In this document: piece after piece, positions 43,430 to 51,314 of the stretch
How the letters are laid out: the number at the start of each line of letters is the position of its first letter
How positions within the stretch are numbered: position 1 is the first letter of the stretch
Assembly (NCBI RefSeq): GCF_022747945.1
Contig: NZ_JALDST010000001.1
Coordinates: 2,108,001-2,172,000, forward strand
Source: Micromonospora sp. R77
Lineage (GTDB): Bacteria; Actinomycetota; Actinomycetes; Mycobacteriales; Micromonosporaceae
Direction: 5' to 3'
DNA length: 64,000 bases
Notes under the pieces: generated by a model
The model's database searches: none
Seen by the model: the letters and a program-made list of their open reading frames with translations, nothing else
What the model was told of the DNA's origin: nothing
Translations under genes and position numbers: made by a program

Positions 43430-43451
43430 CTCGTATAATCTCTCCTACGAG
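43430..43451. promoter_or_regulatory. Inverted-repeat operator at divergent promoter
   Basis: CTCGTA (43430-43435) and TACGAG (43446-43451) form a perfect 6-bp inverted repeat around a TAATCTCTCC spacer that contains a TATAAT-like -10 (43433-43438). A GAGAACG direct repeat (43449-43455 and 43467-43473) follows. It lies between the PH/hydrolase operon and the ArsR-like regulator and is a good candidate for autoregulation. Confidence 0.6.
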
Positions 43452-43486
43452 AACGTTATCACCGATGAGAACGAAGGCGAGGGTGT

Positions 43487-44038
43487 GTGTCCACCGACAC
43501 TGCCGAGCTGCTCCTGCACCCCGTACGGCTGCGCATCGTCCAGGCGTTCCTCGGCGGTCGCACGCTGACCACGAGCGAGCTGCGGGCCGAACTGCCGGAC
43601 GTGCCGACGGCCACGCTCTACCGGCAGGTCGCCACGCTCGCCGGACACGACGTGCTCCGGCTCGCCGGGGAGCGCCGGGTACGGGGAGCGGTCGAACGCA
43701 CGTACCGGCTCGACGAGGCGGCCGCCTCGGTCGACCCCGCGGCCGTCGCGCGGATGACCCCCGAGCAGCACCGACGGGCCTTCCTCACCTTCGTGGCCGG
43801 GCTGCTCGCCGACTTCGACCGCTATCTCGACGCCGGGGGCGGTGACCTGGCGCGCGATCTCGCCGGCTACCGGCAGAACGCCTTCCACGCCACCGACGCC
43901 GAGCTGGCCGAATTCGTCACCCGCCTCCGGGCACTCTTCGCCGAGTACGCCACCCTCGACCCGGGTCCGGACCGCACCCGGCGACTGCTCACCACCGTCC
44001 TGCTCCCCGCCCGGCCGCCGGCCGAGCCGGCTGAGTGA
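43487..44038 (+). CDS. ArsR-type helix-turn-helix regulator
   Basis: 183 residues. Winged helix at about 5-75: AELLLHPVRLRIVQAFLGGR, LTTSELRAELPDVPTATLYR, then VERTYRLDE. The following helical half (QHRRAFLTFVAGLLADFDRY, NAFHATDAELAEFVTRLRAL) is as in the actinobacterial ArsR/PadR-like regulators. No metal-binding Cys is present, so a metal inducer is unlikely. Its GTG start is 36 bp downstream of an inverted repeat and divergent from the PH-domain/hydrolase operon, its likely target. Confidence 0.88.
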   Translation: MSTDTAELLLHPVRLRIVQAFLGGRTLTTSELRAELPDVPTATLYRQVATLAGHDVLRLAGERRVRGAVERTYRLDEAAASVDPAAVARMTPEQHRRAFLTFVAGLLADFDRYLDAGGGDLARDLAGYRQNAFHATDAELAEFVTRLRALFAEYATLDPGPDRTRRLLTTVLLPARPPAEPAE

Positions 44039-44055
44039 GGGTCCAGACTTCGGGC

Positions 44056-44607
44056 ATGGAGTTCTTCTGTCACCACCGCGACCGGCGGGACTCGCTCACT
44101 CTGCGCCACGAGCTGCTGGAACAGCACTGGTCCTACATGGACCGGTACTCGGCGCAGATGATCGCCCGTGGCCCGACCTTCGGCGCCGACGGTGCCACCC
44201 CCACCGGCAGCGTGCACATCGTCGACCTGCCCGATCCCGCCGCCGCCCGGGACTTCGCCTTCGACGAGCCCAACTACCAGGCCGGCGTCTACCGGGACGT
44301 GCTGCTGCGCCGGTGGCGGAACCTGCTGGGATGCACCATGTGGGACTTCCCCGGAGGTCGGACCGGCGGCAACCGCTATCTGGTGCTCGGCCTCGGCGTG
44401 GAGGGGGCCACCGACCTCACCGTGCCACCGGGACGGGACGACCTGATCGCGTACGGGCCGCTGCTCTCCGACGACGGCCGCACCCGGCTCGGCACGGCGG
44501 CGCTGGTCCGGGCGGCGGACCCGGACGAGGCACGCGCCGTCCTGGGCCCGGACCGGCACGCCGACGTCGAGGTGCACAACTGGGCCTTCGGCGGACGGCC
44601 GTCCTGA
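44056..44607 (+). CDS. Tandem YCII-like domain protein
   Basis: 183 residues, with two dimeric alpha/beta-barrel (YCII-like) repeats. The first (MEFFCHHRDRRDSLTLRHEL..LEQHWSYMDRYSAQMIARGP) has the His-Asp type sites and AARDFAFDEPNYQAGVYRDV near 70. The second starts RYLVLGLGVEGATD and ends ADPDEARAVLGPDRHADVEVHNWAFG. YCII proteins often have unknown enzymatic roles. It starts 17 nt after the ArsR gene, so it may be its partner, and converges with the regulator at 44644. Confidence 0.8.
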   Translation: MEFFCHHRDRRDSLTLRHELLEQHWSYMDRYSAQMIARGPTFGADGATPTGSVHIVDLPDPAAARDFAFDEPNYQAGVYRDVLLRRWRNLLGCTMWDFPGGRTGGNRYLVLGLGVEGATDLTVPPGRDDLIAYGPLLSDDGRTRLGTAALVRAADPDEARAVLGPDRHADVEVHNWAFGGRPS

Positions 44608-44643
44608 CACCCGCGCCGGTCTGCCAATGCCCGACGGTCCCGG

Positions 44644-45624
44644 TCAGGAGACGAGGTCGATGAGGAATTCCTGATCGCCGTCACCGGTGCAGGTTTCCTG
44701 GACCGCCTCGGCCTGCGCTGCCAGCTCGTTCGCCCGGATCCCGATGCACCACTCGCCCGACGCCGGACGGAGTCGGAAACCGCCGGCCACCGGCACGTCC
44801 ACCGGCTCGATCCGGAACTCCTGGACCACCTGGTCGTGGTGACAGTCGTTCCAGGGCTCCAACATGTCCGCTGCCGGTCCGCCCCTGACGATCGTCAGGC
44901 AGCCGACGCCCTGCTGGGGGTGGACCCACTTGATGCGGTAGAGGCCGTCCCCCGCCCGTTCGATGACGGTCTCGGGCGACCCGGAATCACCGCAGGGCCG
45001 CTGAACCGCGACCGGTGACTCGTACCGCCGGGTGTGTTCGCGCCCCTCCGTCAGGCACAGCTGCGGAGTGCGAGCCGGACGGATGAGGGCAACGCTCTCC
45101 TCCGCGTCCAGCGCGAGCCGACGCTGGCCGCTCGTGGCAGCGGAGGCCCCACCGACCGGCTCGGCCCGGGACACCGGAGGCTGCCGCCGGTCCGGCAGGA
45201 CGATGAGGGCCGCCACGGCGAGCAGGGCAGCCGTGGCCACCAGCAGTGGCACCGCTGCCCGACGCAGGTGGCGCGAGCGCGGCCCGGGCGATGCGGCCGG
45301 CGGCATCGGTTCGGGCTGTCCGGTGGACCCCGGCGCGGACTCCGCGACGACATCAGCGAGCCGGTCGCGGGCAGCCAGCCAGGGACCGACGTGCTCGGGC
45401 CCCGCGCAGGCGCGCACGAACGCGGCCAGGACCTCGGGCCTCGGCAGGCTCTGCCGACGCAGGATGTCCGCGATGGTGCTCCGCGCCAGGACGTCACCGG
45501 AGGCCGCCGCCTTCTCCTCCAACTGCCGGAACGTGTAACCGGACCGGTCCTTCAACTGCCGCATCAGCTGCACGAACTCGGCCGCGTCACGGCAGGTGTC
45601 CGGCCGAGGACCCAACGTATCCAT
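44644..45624 (-). CDS. Membrane HTH regulator with lectin-like exterior
   Basis: 326 residues. An XRE helix-turn-helix is at about 15-75 (LKDRSGYTFRQLEEKAAASG, then ARSTIADILRRQSLPRPEVL). A Pro-rich linker, one TM segment (about 122-142, AAVPLLVATAALLAVAALIV) and an exported C-terminal domain follow, with Cys and Trp residues (LCLTEGREHTRRYE, GVGCLTIVRG, CIGIRAN, QEFLIDLVS) resembling a ricin-B/beta-trefoil lectin. It would place a DNA-binding domain inside and a carbohydrate sensor outside. It diverges from two small secreted-protein genes, its probable target. ATG at 45624. Confidence 0.82.
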   Translation of the reverse strand: MDTLGPRPDTCRDAAEFVQLMRQLKDRSGYTFRQLEEKAAASGDVLARSTIADILRRQSLPRPEVLAAFVRACAGPEHVGPWLAARDRLADVVAESAPGSTGQPEPMPPAASPGPRSRHLRRAAVPLLVATAALLAVAALIVLPDRRQPPVSRAEPVGGASAATSGQRRLALDAEESVALIRPARTPQLCLTEGREHTRRYESPVAVQRPCGDSGSPETVIERAGDGLYRIKWVHPQQGVGCLTIVRGGPAADMLEPWNDCHHDQVVQEFRIEPVDVPVAGGFRLRPASGEWCIGIRANELAAQAEAVQETCTGDGDQEFLIDLVS

Positions 45625-45695
45625 CGACCCTCATGCTGCCGAAGATCGACGCCGAGTTCAACCCGCGCGGCAGGCGCCGCCCGGACGGCCGGCCC

Positions 45696-45746
45696 GGACA
45701 GGCCCTCTGAACAGCCTGGACAGTTCTCCGCCTGTCCCGGACAGGC
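45696..45746. promoter_or_regulatory. Candidate operator with GGACAGGC repeats
   Basis: GGACAGGC at 45696-45703 recurs in a near-perfect 17-bp palindrome GCCTGTCCCGGACAGGC at 45730-45746. A third related half-site (GCCTGGACA, about 45714-45722) lies between. These lie between the lectin-like HTH regulator and the two secreted-protein genes, as expected for its binding site. Inference only. Confidence 0.5.
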
Positions 45747-45873
45747 CACGCCGTTGCCGGACATCAACTGCCCGGCAAGCCTTGAGATCGGGCCCGGCGG
45801 ACCGGGTGGTCCGCATTCATCGATCGTCCGCACGAACGGGACGCCAGCGCGACGAACTCAAGGAGGAACACGA

Positions 45874-46230
45874 ATGCGCCTGCGATCACGACTGCTCACC
45901 GTTCTGGCAACAACCTCACTTCTGCTGGGTGCCGCTCCCGCCGTGGCGTCGGCCCATCCTCAGTCGAACGCCACGATCATGGCTACCTGCTCCTACAGCG
46001 GCACCCATCCCACGATCCGTTTCGGCAGCTCCGGATCCGCGGTCGCTCATGCCCAGTGCCTGCTCCGGAACTTCTGGGGCTACAGCCTCACCGTCGACGG
46101 GGGTTACGGCATGGCCACCGCCGAGGCGGTACGGAACTTCCAGGTCAGGTGCAGCCTCGATGTCGACGGCGCGGTGGGGCCGCAGACCTGGAACGCGCTG
46201 CACCCCGACACCTCGCCCTGCGACTTCTAG
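45874..46230 (+). CDS. Secreted peptidoglycan-binding-domain protein
   Basis: 118 residues. Signal peptide about 1-28 (RLRSRLLTVLATTSLLLGAA..VASA). The mature part is one PGBD-type domain: IRFGSSGSAVAHAQCLLRNF, LTVDGGYGMATAEAVRNFQV and LDVDGAVGPQTWNALHP. Two of the three Asp-Gly turns are typical. It has extra Cys residues (ATCSYSG, QCLL, RCSL, SPCDF) which probably form disulfides. The ATG has AAGGAGG nine nt upstream. It is the first gene of a two-gene operon facing the HTH-lectin regulator. Confidence 0.9.
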   Translation: MRLRSRLLTVLATTSLLLGAAPAVASAHPQSNATIMATCSYSGTHPTIRFGSSGSAVAHAQCLLRNFWGYSLTVDGGYGMATAEAVRNFQVRCSLDVDGAVGPQTWNALHPDTSPCDF

Positions 46231-46261
46231 CACCCGACCCGAAATCGAGAGGGGTAAGTTC

Positions 46262-46711
46262 GTGAAGATCAGAGGAGCAACGATCGCCGGCGGCCTGGCG
46301 CTGGCCGCCGCGCTCACCCTGTCGACGGCGACCGCGGCATCGGCCGCGGACAGCTGGCAACGCACGACCGACGTCGCGGACTCCACTTACAACAACGGGC
46401 ACGCCAAGGTGTGCGCCACCGGCTCCCCGGTCGGCATCGCCTGCTTCCAGCCGTACGGCGAGTGGTTCTGGCTCCGCGACATCGACACCAACGGAGAGCC
46501 GGTCGTCGTGGAGTGGAACTACTTCGGAAGCGACGGCGCGCGGAACGGCGAGGCGTACTGGGACGGGGGTGCCGCTGCCGGCTGGACGAACCTCAACAAG
46601 AGCTACTACGACAACGGCAACATGCGCTTCCGGGTCTGCGAGGCGGACCTTTCCTATCCCAAGACAATCGTCTATGACACCTGCAGCAGCTGGTACACGG
46701 CCATCACCTGA
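46262..46711 (+). CDS. Small secreted protein of unknown function
   Basis: 149 residues. Signal peptide about 1-28 (GGLALAAALTLSTATAASAA). The mature protein is rich in Trp, Tyr, Asn and Cys: NGHAKVCATGSPVGIACFQPYGEWFWLRD, VVEWNYFGSDGARNGEAYWD, RFRVCEADLSYPKTIVYDTC. Cys spacing suggests two disulfides; it resembles small Streptomyces-type secreted proteins. No enzymatic motif. It starts at a GTG 31 nt after the peptidoglycan-binding gene and ends before a hairpin. Confidence 0.8.
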   Translation: MKIRGATIAGGLALAAALTLSTATAASAADSWQRTTDVADSTYNNGHAKVCATGSPVGIACFQPYGEWFWLRDIDTNGEPVVVEWNYFGSDGARNGEAYWDGGAAAGWTNLNKSYYDNGNMRFRVCEADLSYPKTIVYDTCSSWYTAIT

Positions 46712-46752
46712 CCTGCCGGTCGTTCACGACCAGCCCGATCGACGGCGCGTCA

Positions 46753-46785
46753 CCGGTGCCCCTGCCCCTCGGGCGGGGGCACCGG
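46753..46785 (+). terminator. Hairpin terminator after secreted-protein operon
   Basis: CCGGTGCCCC (46753-46762) pairs with GGGGCACCGG (46776-46785); an inner GCCC/GGGC pair shortens the loop. It separates the secreted-protein operon from the methyltransferase gene. Confidence 0.75.
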
Positions 46786-46801
46786 CGCTACCGTGCCCGG
46801 C

Positions 46802-47479
46802 ATGACCGCCGACGGCTGGCTCACCGACACCCGAACGTCCTACGACACGGTGGCGGACAGCTACGCCGACCTGCTGCGCGGGGCACTCGCCGACGCGCCG
46901 TACGAACGGGCAGTCCTGGCCCTCTTCGCCGAACTGGTCCGCACCGGCGGCGGCGGACCGGTGGCCGACATCGGGTGCGGACCGGGCCGGCTCACCGCCC
47001 ACCTGCACGACCTGGGCGTGGACGCCTTCGGCGTCGACCTCTCCCCCGCGATGATCGACATCGCCCGGCGCGACCATCCCCACCTGCGCTTCGAGGTGGG
47101 CACCATGACGGAACTGGCGCTCGCCGACTCGCCCGTCGGCGGCCTGCTCGCCTGGTTCTCCCTCATCCACGTCCCCGACGACGAGGTCCCCACCGTCCTC
47201 GGCCACTTCCACCGGGTGCTCCGTGCCGGGGCTCCCCTGCTGCTCGCCTTCCACGTCGGCGACGAGCACCATCTGAAGACGCGGGGCTACGGCGGCCACC
47301 CGATGAAGGTGTACGTCCACCGCCGGCCACCCGAACGGGTCGCGGCCTGGCTCGACGCCGCCGGCTTCACCGTCGAGGCCGAATTGCTCCACCATCCGCA
47401 CAGCGCGTTCCTCTTCGCCCGCCGTACGCGGGAGCCGCCCGCCACTTCGCCGACGTGGAGTCGATCAACCACCCGGTAG
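46802..47479 (+). CDS. Class I SAM-dependent methyltransferase
   Basis: 225 residues. The Rossmann motif I VADIGCGPGRLTAHLHDLG (about 53-71) is followed by FGVDLSPAMIDIARR, LLAWFSLIHVPDDEVPTVLG and LLAFHVGDEHHL, a typical small-molecule methyltransferase (UbiE/methyltransferase 25-like). The C-terminal AAWLDAAGFTVEAELLHHPH is as usual. The substrate is unknown. The ATG at 46802 was chosen over the more upstream start by the motif position. It converges with the Smr-domain gene, 11 bp apart. Confidence 0.9.
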   Translation: MTADGWLTDTRTSYDTVADSYADLLRGALADAPYERAVLALFAELVRTGGGGPVADIGCGPGRLTAHLHDLGVDAFGVDLSPAMIDIARRDHPHLRFEVGTMTELALADSPVGGLLAWFSLIHVPDDEVPTVLGHFHRVLRAGAPLLLAFHVGDEHHLKTRGYGGHPMKVYVHRRPPERVAAWLDAAGFTVEAELLHHPHSAFLFARRTREPPATSPTWSRSTTR

Positions 47480-47490
47480 AGCCCGGCGGG

Positions 47491-47745
47491 TCACTTCCAG
47501 CGGAAGTGGACGAAGAGGCGGCCGAAGTTCTTCGAGTCCTTCTCGACCCGGTGATAGAGCTGCTTGACGTCCTTCTGGTCGAGGAAGCGCAGCACCTTCT
47601 TCTTCAACGCACCGGAACCCTTGCCGGGAATGATCTCCACCAGGGTGGCCTTCTTCGCCACCGCCTCGTCCATGATCCCGCGCAGCGCACGGTCGATGTC
47701 GTGGCCCTTGTTGTAGATGTCGTGGAGATCCAGCTTGAGCTTCAC
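47491..47745 (-). CDS. Smr-domain protein
   Basis: 84 residues, nearly the whole being the small MutS-related (Smr) domain: LKLDLHDIYNKGHDIDRALR with the LDLH motif, TLVEIIPGKGSGALKKKVLR with the GKGSG loop, and the final FGRLFVHFRWK. Smr domains nick or bind branched DNA, or cleave RNA; a stand-alone domain is probably a nuclease or nucleic-acid-binding protein. GTG start. Separated by a strong terminator from the upstream TPR gene. Confidence 0.9.
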   Translation of the reverse strand: MKLKLDLHDIYNKGHDIDRALRGIMDEAVAKKATLVEIIPGKGSGALKKKVLRFLDQKDVKQLYHRVEKDSKNFGRLFVHFRWK

Positions 47746-47785
47746 CAGCCCATCGTAGGCGGGCCGGCGGGGCGGGCCCGGGGAC

Positions 47786-47822
47786 GGCGACGGGCGGCCC
47801 CCGCAGGAGGCCGCCCGTCGCC
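47786..47822 (-). terminator. Hairpin terminator after TPR gene
   Basis: GGCGACGGGCGGCC (47786-47799) pairs perfectly with its complement at 47809-47822, 9-nt loop. It is 8 nt past the TPR gene stop on the minus strand and would stop transcription before the Smr gene. Confidence 0.85.
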
Positions 47823-47829
47823 GAACGGG

Positions 47830-48195
47830 TCAACGACCGCTGACCCGGCTCTCCACCCGGCGCAGCGCGGTCGTGTAGTCGGTGTTGGTGGCGTACATGG
47901 CCGCCGCGATGCGCAGGTGGCGCAGGGCGTCGGCGGGCCGGTTCAGCCGTTCCAGGGTACGGCCCAGCACGTGGTGCGCGTAGTGGTCGCTCGGGTCCCG
48001 GTCGACCAGCTCCCGCAGCTGCTCCTCGGCCCGGCTGAGCTGGGCCGACTGGAAGTACGCCCGGGCCAGCAGCTGCCGGACCGACGAGTTGCCGGGTTCC
48101 GCCTCGACGATCGGCTCGAGCAGTCGGGCCGCTCCGGCCGGGTCACCCGTTTCGAAGAACATGGTCGCCCGTCGGTACTCCGCCAGCAGATCCAT
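47830..48195 (-). CDS. Tetratricopeptide repeat protein
   Basis: 121 residues made of about three TPR units (YRRATMFFETGDPAGAARLL, VRQLLARAYFQSAQLSRAEE, YAHHVLGRTLERLNRPADAL) with the classical Gly/Ala and Tyr/Phe positions. It should be a cytoplasmic scaffold for protein-protein contact. The ATG at 48195 is preferred over the GTG at 48204 because AGGAGG lies 8-13 nt before it. The neighbour upstream is a ROK-type kinase; there is no overlap. Confidence 0.88.
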   Translation of the reverse strand: MDLLAEYRRATMFFETGDPAGAARLLEPIVEAEPGNSSVRQLLARAYFQSAQLSRAEEQLRELVDRDPSDHYAHHVLGRTLERLNRPADALRHLRIAAAMYATNTDYTTALRRVESRVSGR

Positions 48196-48317
48196 CCGAC
48201 CCACCTCCTCGTGTCGCGCCGCGCTTGTGTCGACGCTGGCACAACACCGCCGGAACCGCGAGTGTTCCTTGCCGACGTCCGGACCGCCGGGCCGCCGGAC
48301 GAGCGGACGGAAGGGTG

Positions 48318-49088
48318 TCAGTGGGTCGGGTCGTACCGGTCGCCCACCAGGTCCCAGGCCCGGACACCGCCGACGATGCCGGCCGTGTTCGGGACGACCA
48401 CCACGTCGTCACCCATCCGGGCCAGCTGCTCCGGCCGGATCAGCCGCGAGTTGCCGCCGCCCAGATAGAGCCGGTCCCAGCGGAAGACCGGACGCAGGCC
48501 CTCCACCACCTGCCGGATCCGCCGCGACCAGAAGGCGTCGCCGAGCCGTCGGCGTTCCGGCTCGCCGACGTACGTGTCGTAGGTGGTGCCCCAGCGGACC
48601 GGGGCGAGCGACAGCTCCACGTGCGGGGCGAGCGTCCCGCCGTCGAAGAGCGCGCTGCCCAGCCCGGTGCCGAGGGTCAGCACCAGTTCGCAGCCGGTGC
48701 CGGCGACCACGCCCGCGCCGTGCACCTCGGCGTCGTTGAGCACCAGCGCGGGGACCCCGAACGCCTCGGCGAGGGCGCTGCGGGCGTCGAAGCCGGACCA
48801 CTCGGCCAGCAGGTCCGGGTCGATCCGGCTGCGCGGCCCGGCGCGGGTCACGTAGTGCGGGGTGGCGACCACCACGCCGTGCCGGATCATCCCGGGCATG
48901 CCGACCGTCACCCGCTCGGCCGCCGGCAGCCGGCCACCCAGGTCCAGCAGCGTCCGCACGAAGAGCGACGGGGGCAGCGGGTACGGCGTCGGCACCCGCA
49001 ACGGCCGGGCCCGCATCGTCCCGGCGGCGTCCAGCACCGACGCCTTGATCCCACCGCCCCCACAGTCGATCGCGAGAGTGGTCACCAC
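48318..49088 (-). CDS. ROK-family kinase, polyphosphate-glucokinase-like
   Basis: 256 residues of the ASKHA fold. Phosphate 1 motif LAIDCGGGGIKASVLD (about 5-20, GGGG in place of the usual GGT), the sugar-binding VGMPGMIRHGVVVATPHYV, LVLNDAEVHGAGVV with the catalytic Asp, and LTLGTGLGSALFDGG for phosphate 2. The short length and lack of the ROK zinc motif fit actinobacterial polyphosphate glucokinases, which use polyP or ATP to phosphorylate glucose. Assignment to polyP use is inference. It diverges from the ABC-F gene by 89 bp. Confidence 0.85.
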   Translation of the reverse strand: MVTTLAIDCGGGGIKASVLDAAGTMRARPLRVPTPYPLPPSLFVRTLLDLGGRLPAAERVTVGMPGMIRHGVVVATPHYVTRAGPRSRIDPDLLAEWSGFDARSALAEAFGVPALVLNDAEVHGAGVVAGTGCELVLTLGTGLGSALFDGGTLAPHVELSLAPVRWGTTYDTYVGEPERRRLGDAFWSRRIRQVVEGLRPVFRWDRLYLGGGNSRLIRPEQLARMGDDVVVVPNTAGIVGGVRAWDLVGDRYDPTH

Positions 49089-49177
49089 GGAAGTGAGTCT
49101 CCCTCACCCTTGTCGCGGGCGGGGCGCCGGTTATCCGATCGGCGGCGGGGCGGCCCGCCGGTAGGCTCGACCTCCTC

Positions 49178-50815
49178 ATGAGCGCCACACTGATCATCAA
49201 GGACCTCGCCGCCGGCCACGGCGACCGGTTGCTCTTCGCCGACCTGAACCTCGTCGTCGCCCCAGGCGACGTGGTCGGGCTGGTCGGGGCGAACGGCGCC
49301 GGCAAGTCGACGCTGCTGCGGATCATCGCCGGCCTCCAGCCGGTCGAGGCGGGCGACGTCTCCCTCAGCCCACCCACGGCCACCGTCGGCCACCTGTCCC
49401 AGGAGCCGGAGCGCCGACCGGGCGAGACGGTACGCGACTTCCTGGCCCGGCGTACCGGGGTCACCGAGGCGCAGGCGACGCTGGACGCCGCCACCGAGGC
49501 GCTGACCGCGGGGGCGGCGGGCGCCGACGACGCGTACGCCGAGGCGCTGGAGCGCTGGCTCGCCCTCGGCGGCGCGGACCTGGAGGAACGCGCCGAGCAG
49601 GTCGCCGCGGAGCTGGGCCTGACCGTCGACCTGGACCACCCGATGACCGCCCTCTCCGGCGGCCAGGCGGCCCGCGCCGGCCTGGCCTCGCTGCTGCTCA
49701 GCCGGTACGACGTCTTCCTGCTCGACGAGCCCACCAACGACCTGGACCTGGCCGGGCTGGACCGGCTGGAGCGGTTCGTCACCGGGCTGCGCGCGCCCAC
49801 GGTGCTGGTCAGCCACGACCGCGAGTTCCTGACCCGGACGGTCACCCGGGTGCTGGAACTGGACCTGGCCCAGCAGCAGACCCGGCACTACGGCGGCGGT
49901 TACGCGGCCTACCTCGAGGAGCGGGAGGTGGCCCGCCGGCACGCCCGCGAGGAGTACGAGGAGTACGCGGACACCCGCGCCGGGCTGGAGGAGCGGGCCC
50001 GCACCCAGCGCGCCTGGATGGAGAAGGGCGTCCGCAACGCCCGCCGCAAGGCCACCGACAACGACAAGCACGTGAAGAGCTTCCGGGGCCAGACCTCGGA
50101 GAAGCAGGCGGCGAAGGCGAAGCAGACCGACCGGCTGATCGAGCGGCTGGAGGTGGTCGAGGAGCCGCGCAAGGAGTGGGAGCTGCGGATGGAGATCGCC
50201 GCCGCGCCCCGCGCCGGCGCCGTCGTGGCCGCGCTCCGCGGTGCCGTCGTACGCCGGGGCGGCTTCACCCTCGGCCCGGTGGACCTGCAGATCGACTGGG
50301 CCGACCGGGTGGCGATCGTCGGGGCGAACGGCTCCGGCAAGAGCACCCTGCTGGCCGCGCTGCTGGGCCGGCTGCCGCTGGACTCCGGGCACGCCGCGCT
50401 CGGCCCCGGGGTGGTGGTCGGCGAGGTCGACCAGGCCCGGGGACTCTTCCTCGGCGAACAGCCGCTGCTGGACGCGTTCCGGCTCGCCGTACCCGAGCTG
50501 AACCCGGCGGACGCGCGGACGCTGCTGGCCAAGTTCGGCCTGCGGGCGGCGCACGTGCTGCGGCCGGCGGCGACCCTCTCCCCCGGCGAGCGGACCCGCG
50601 CCGCGCTGGCCCTGCTCCAGGGGCGCGGGGTGAACCTGCTGGTGCTGGACGAGCCGACGAACCACCTGGACCTGCCGGCCATCGAGCAGCTGGAACAGGC
50701 GCTCGCCGGCTATCCGGGCACGCTGCTGCTGGTCACCCACGACCGGCGGATGCTGGACGCGGTGAGCGTCAACCGGCGGCTGCGGGTGGACGCCGGACGG
50801 ATCGCCGAGGATTGA
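49178..50815 (+). CDS. ABC-F family ATPase
   Basis: 545 residues with two ATPase domains and no membrane part. N-domain: GANGAGKST (about 38-46), LSGGQAARAGLASLLL, DEPTNDLD. C-domain: GANGSGKST (about 386-394), LSPGERTRAALALL, DEPTNHLD. The linker between (DNDKHVKSFRGQTSEKQAAK..) is long and Lys/Glu-rich, as in ribosome-binding ABC-F proteins; the N-domain contains an arm-like insertion (RREVARRHAREEYEEYADTR). It probably acts on the ribosome, either in translation control or in antibiotic resistance; subfamily is not decided. Confidence 0.93.
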   Translation: MSATLIIKDLAAGHGDRLLFADLNLVVAPGDVVGLVGANGAGKSTLLRIIAGLQPVEAGDVSLSPPTATVGHLSQEPERRPGETVRDFLARRTGVTEAQATLDAATEALTAGAAGADDAYAEALERWLALGGADLEERAEQVAAELGLTVDLDHPMTALSGGQAARAGLASLLLSRYDVFLLDEPTNDLDLAGLDRLERFVTGLRAPTVLVSHDREFLTRTVTRVLELDLAQQQTRHYGGGYAAYLEEREVARRHAREEYEEYADTRAGLEERARTQRAWMEKGVRNARRKATDNDKHVKSFRGQTSEKQAAKAKQTDRLIERLEVVEEPRKEWELRMEIAAAPRAGAVVAALRGAVVRRGGFTLGPVDLQIDWADRVAIVGANGSGKSTLLAALLGRLPLDSGHAALGPGVVVGEVDQARGLFLGEQPLLDAFRLAVPELNPADARTLLAKFGLRAAHVLRPAATLSPGERTRAALALLQGRGVNLLVLDEPTNHLDLPAIEQLEQALAGYPGTLLLVTHDRRMLDAVSVNRRLRVDAGRIAED

Positions 50816-50853
50816 TCCCTGCCGAAGCGCTCCGCCGGGGTGACAATGACGCC

Positions 50854-51162
50854 ATGCTCAAGTGGGAGTACGCGCTGCTGGTCCGGCGGCGGCAGGCCGC
50901 CACCACGGACATCGGCTGGGAGATCGTCTTCGTCTGGTACGGCCCGGACGGCTCGATGGTCGACGTCACCCCGTACGGCGACACCGCGCTGGCCCACCTG
51001 AACCGGGCCGGCGACCAGGGCTGGGAGCTGGTGGCGATGAGCGAGGACCCGTCGTTGCCCGGCAACAACGAACTGCACCGCTATCACCTCAAGCGGCCCA
51101 AGCCGGCCGCCCCGCAGCCCCGGCAACGGATGCGCGGCGCCCGCCGGACCATCTCCGGCTGA
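50854..51162 (+). CDS. Small DUF4177-like protein
   Basis: 102 residues. MLKWEYALLVRRRQ at the start and LNRAGDQGWELVAMSEDP in the middle match the WEY...LN..G..GWELV pattern of the DUF4177 family (small beta-rich proteins of unknown role). The C-terminus is basic and Pro-rich (LKRPKPAAPQPRQRMRGARR). It begins 39 nt after the ABC-F gene on the same strand; co-transcription is possible. The ATG at 50854 has GGGGTGAC upstream. Confidence 0.75.
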   Translation: MLKWEYALLVRRRQAATTDIGWEIVFVWYGPDGSMVDVTPYGDTALAHLNRAGDQGWELVAMSEDPSLPGNNELHRYHLKRPKPAAPQPRQRMRGARRTISG

Positions 51163-51314
51163 ACGGCCCGCACCTCACGCCCGCCCGGACACCACCGACG
51201 CGACCGACGACCGGGCTGCGGTCCGGCGGGAGCCCGTGGCGACGGGGAAGGGAACCGGCGCGAGCCAGGCATATCGGGCGGCGATCCGGGTATGGCGCGG
51301 CCCGGAGGTGGCGC

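Noticed and set aside
45730..45746. Possible riboswitch or terminator
   Set aside because: The palindrome lies upstream of both divergent genes, in promoter position, and is too short for an RNA switch.
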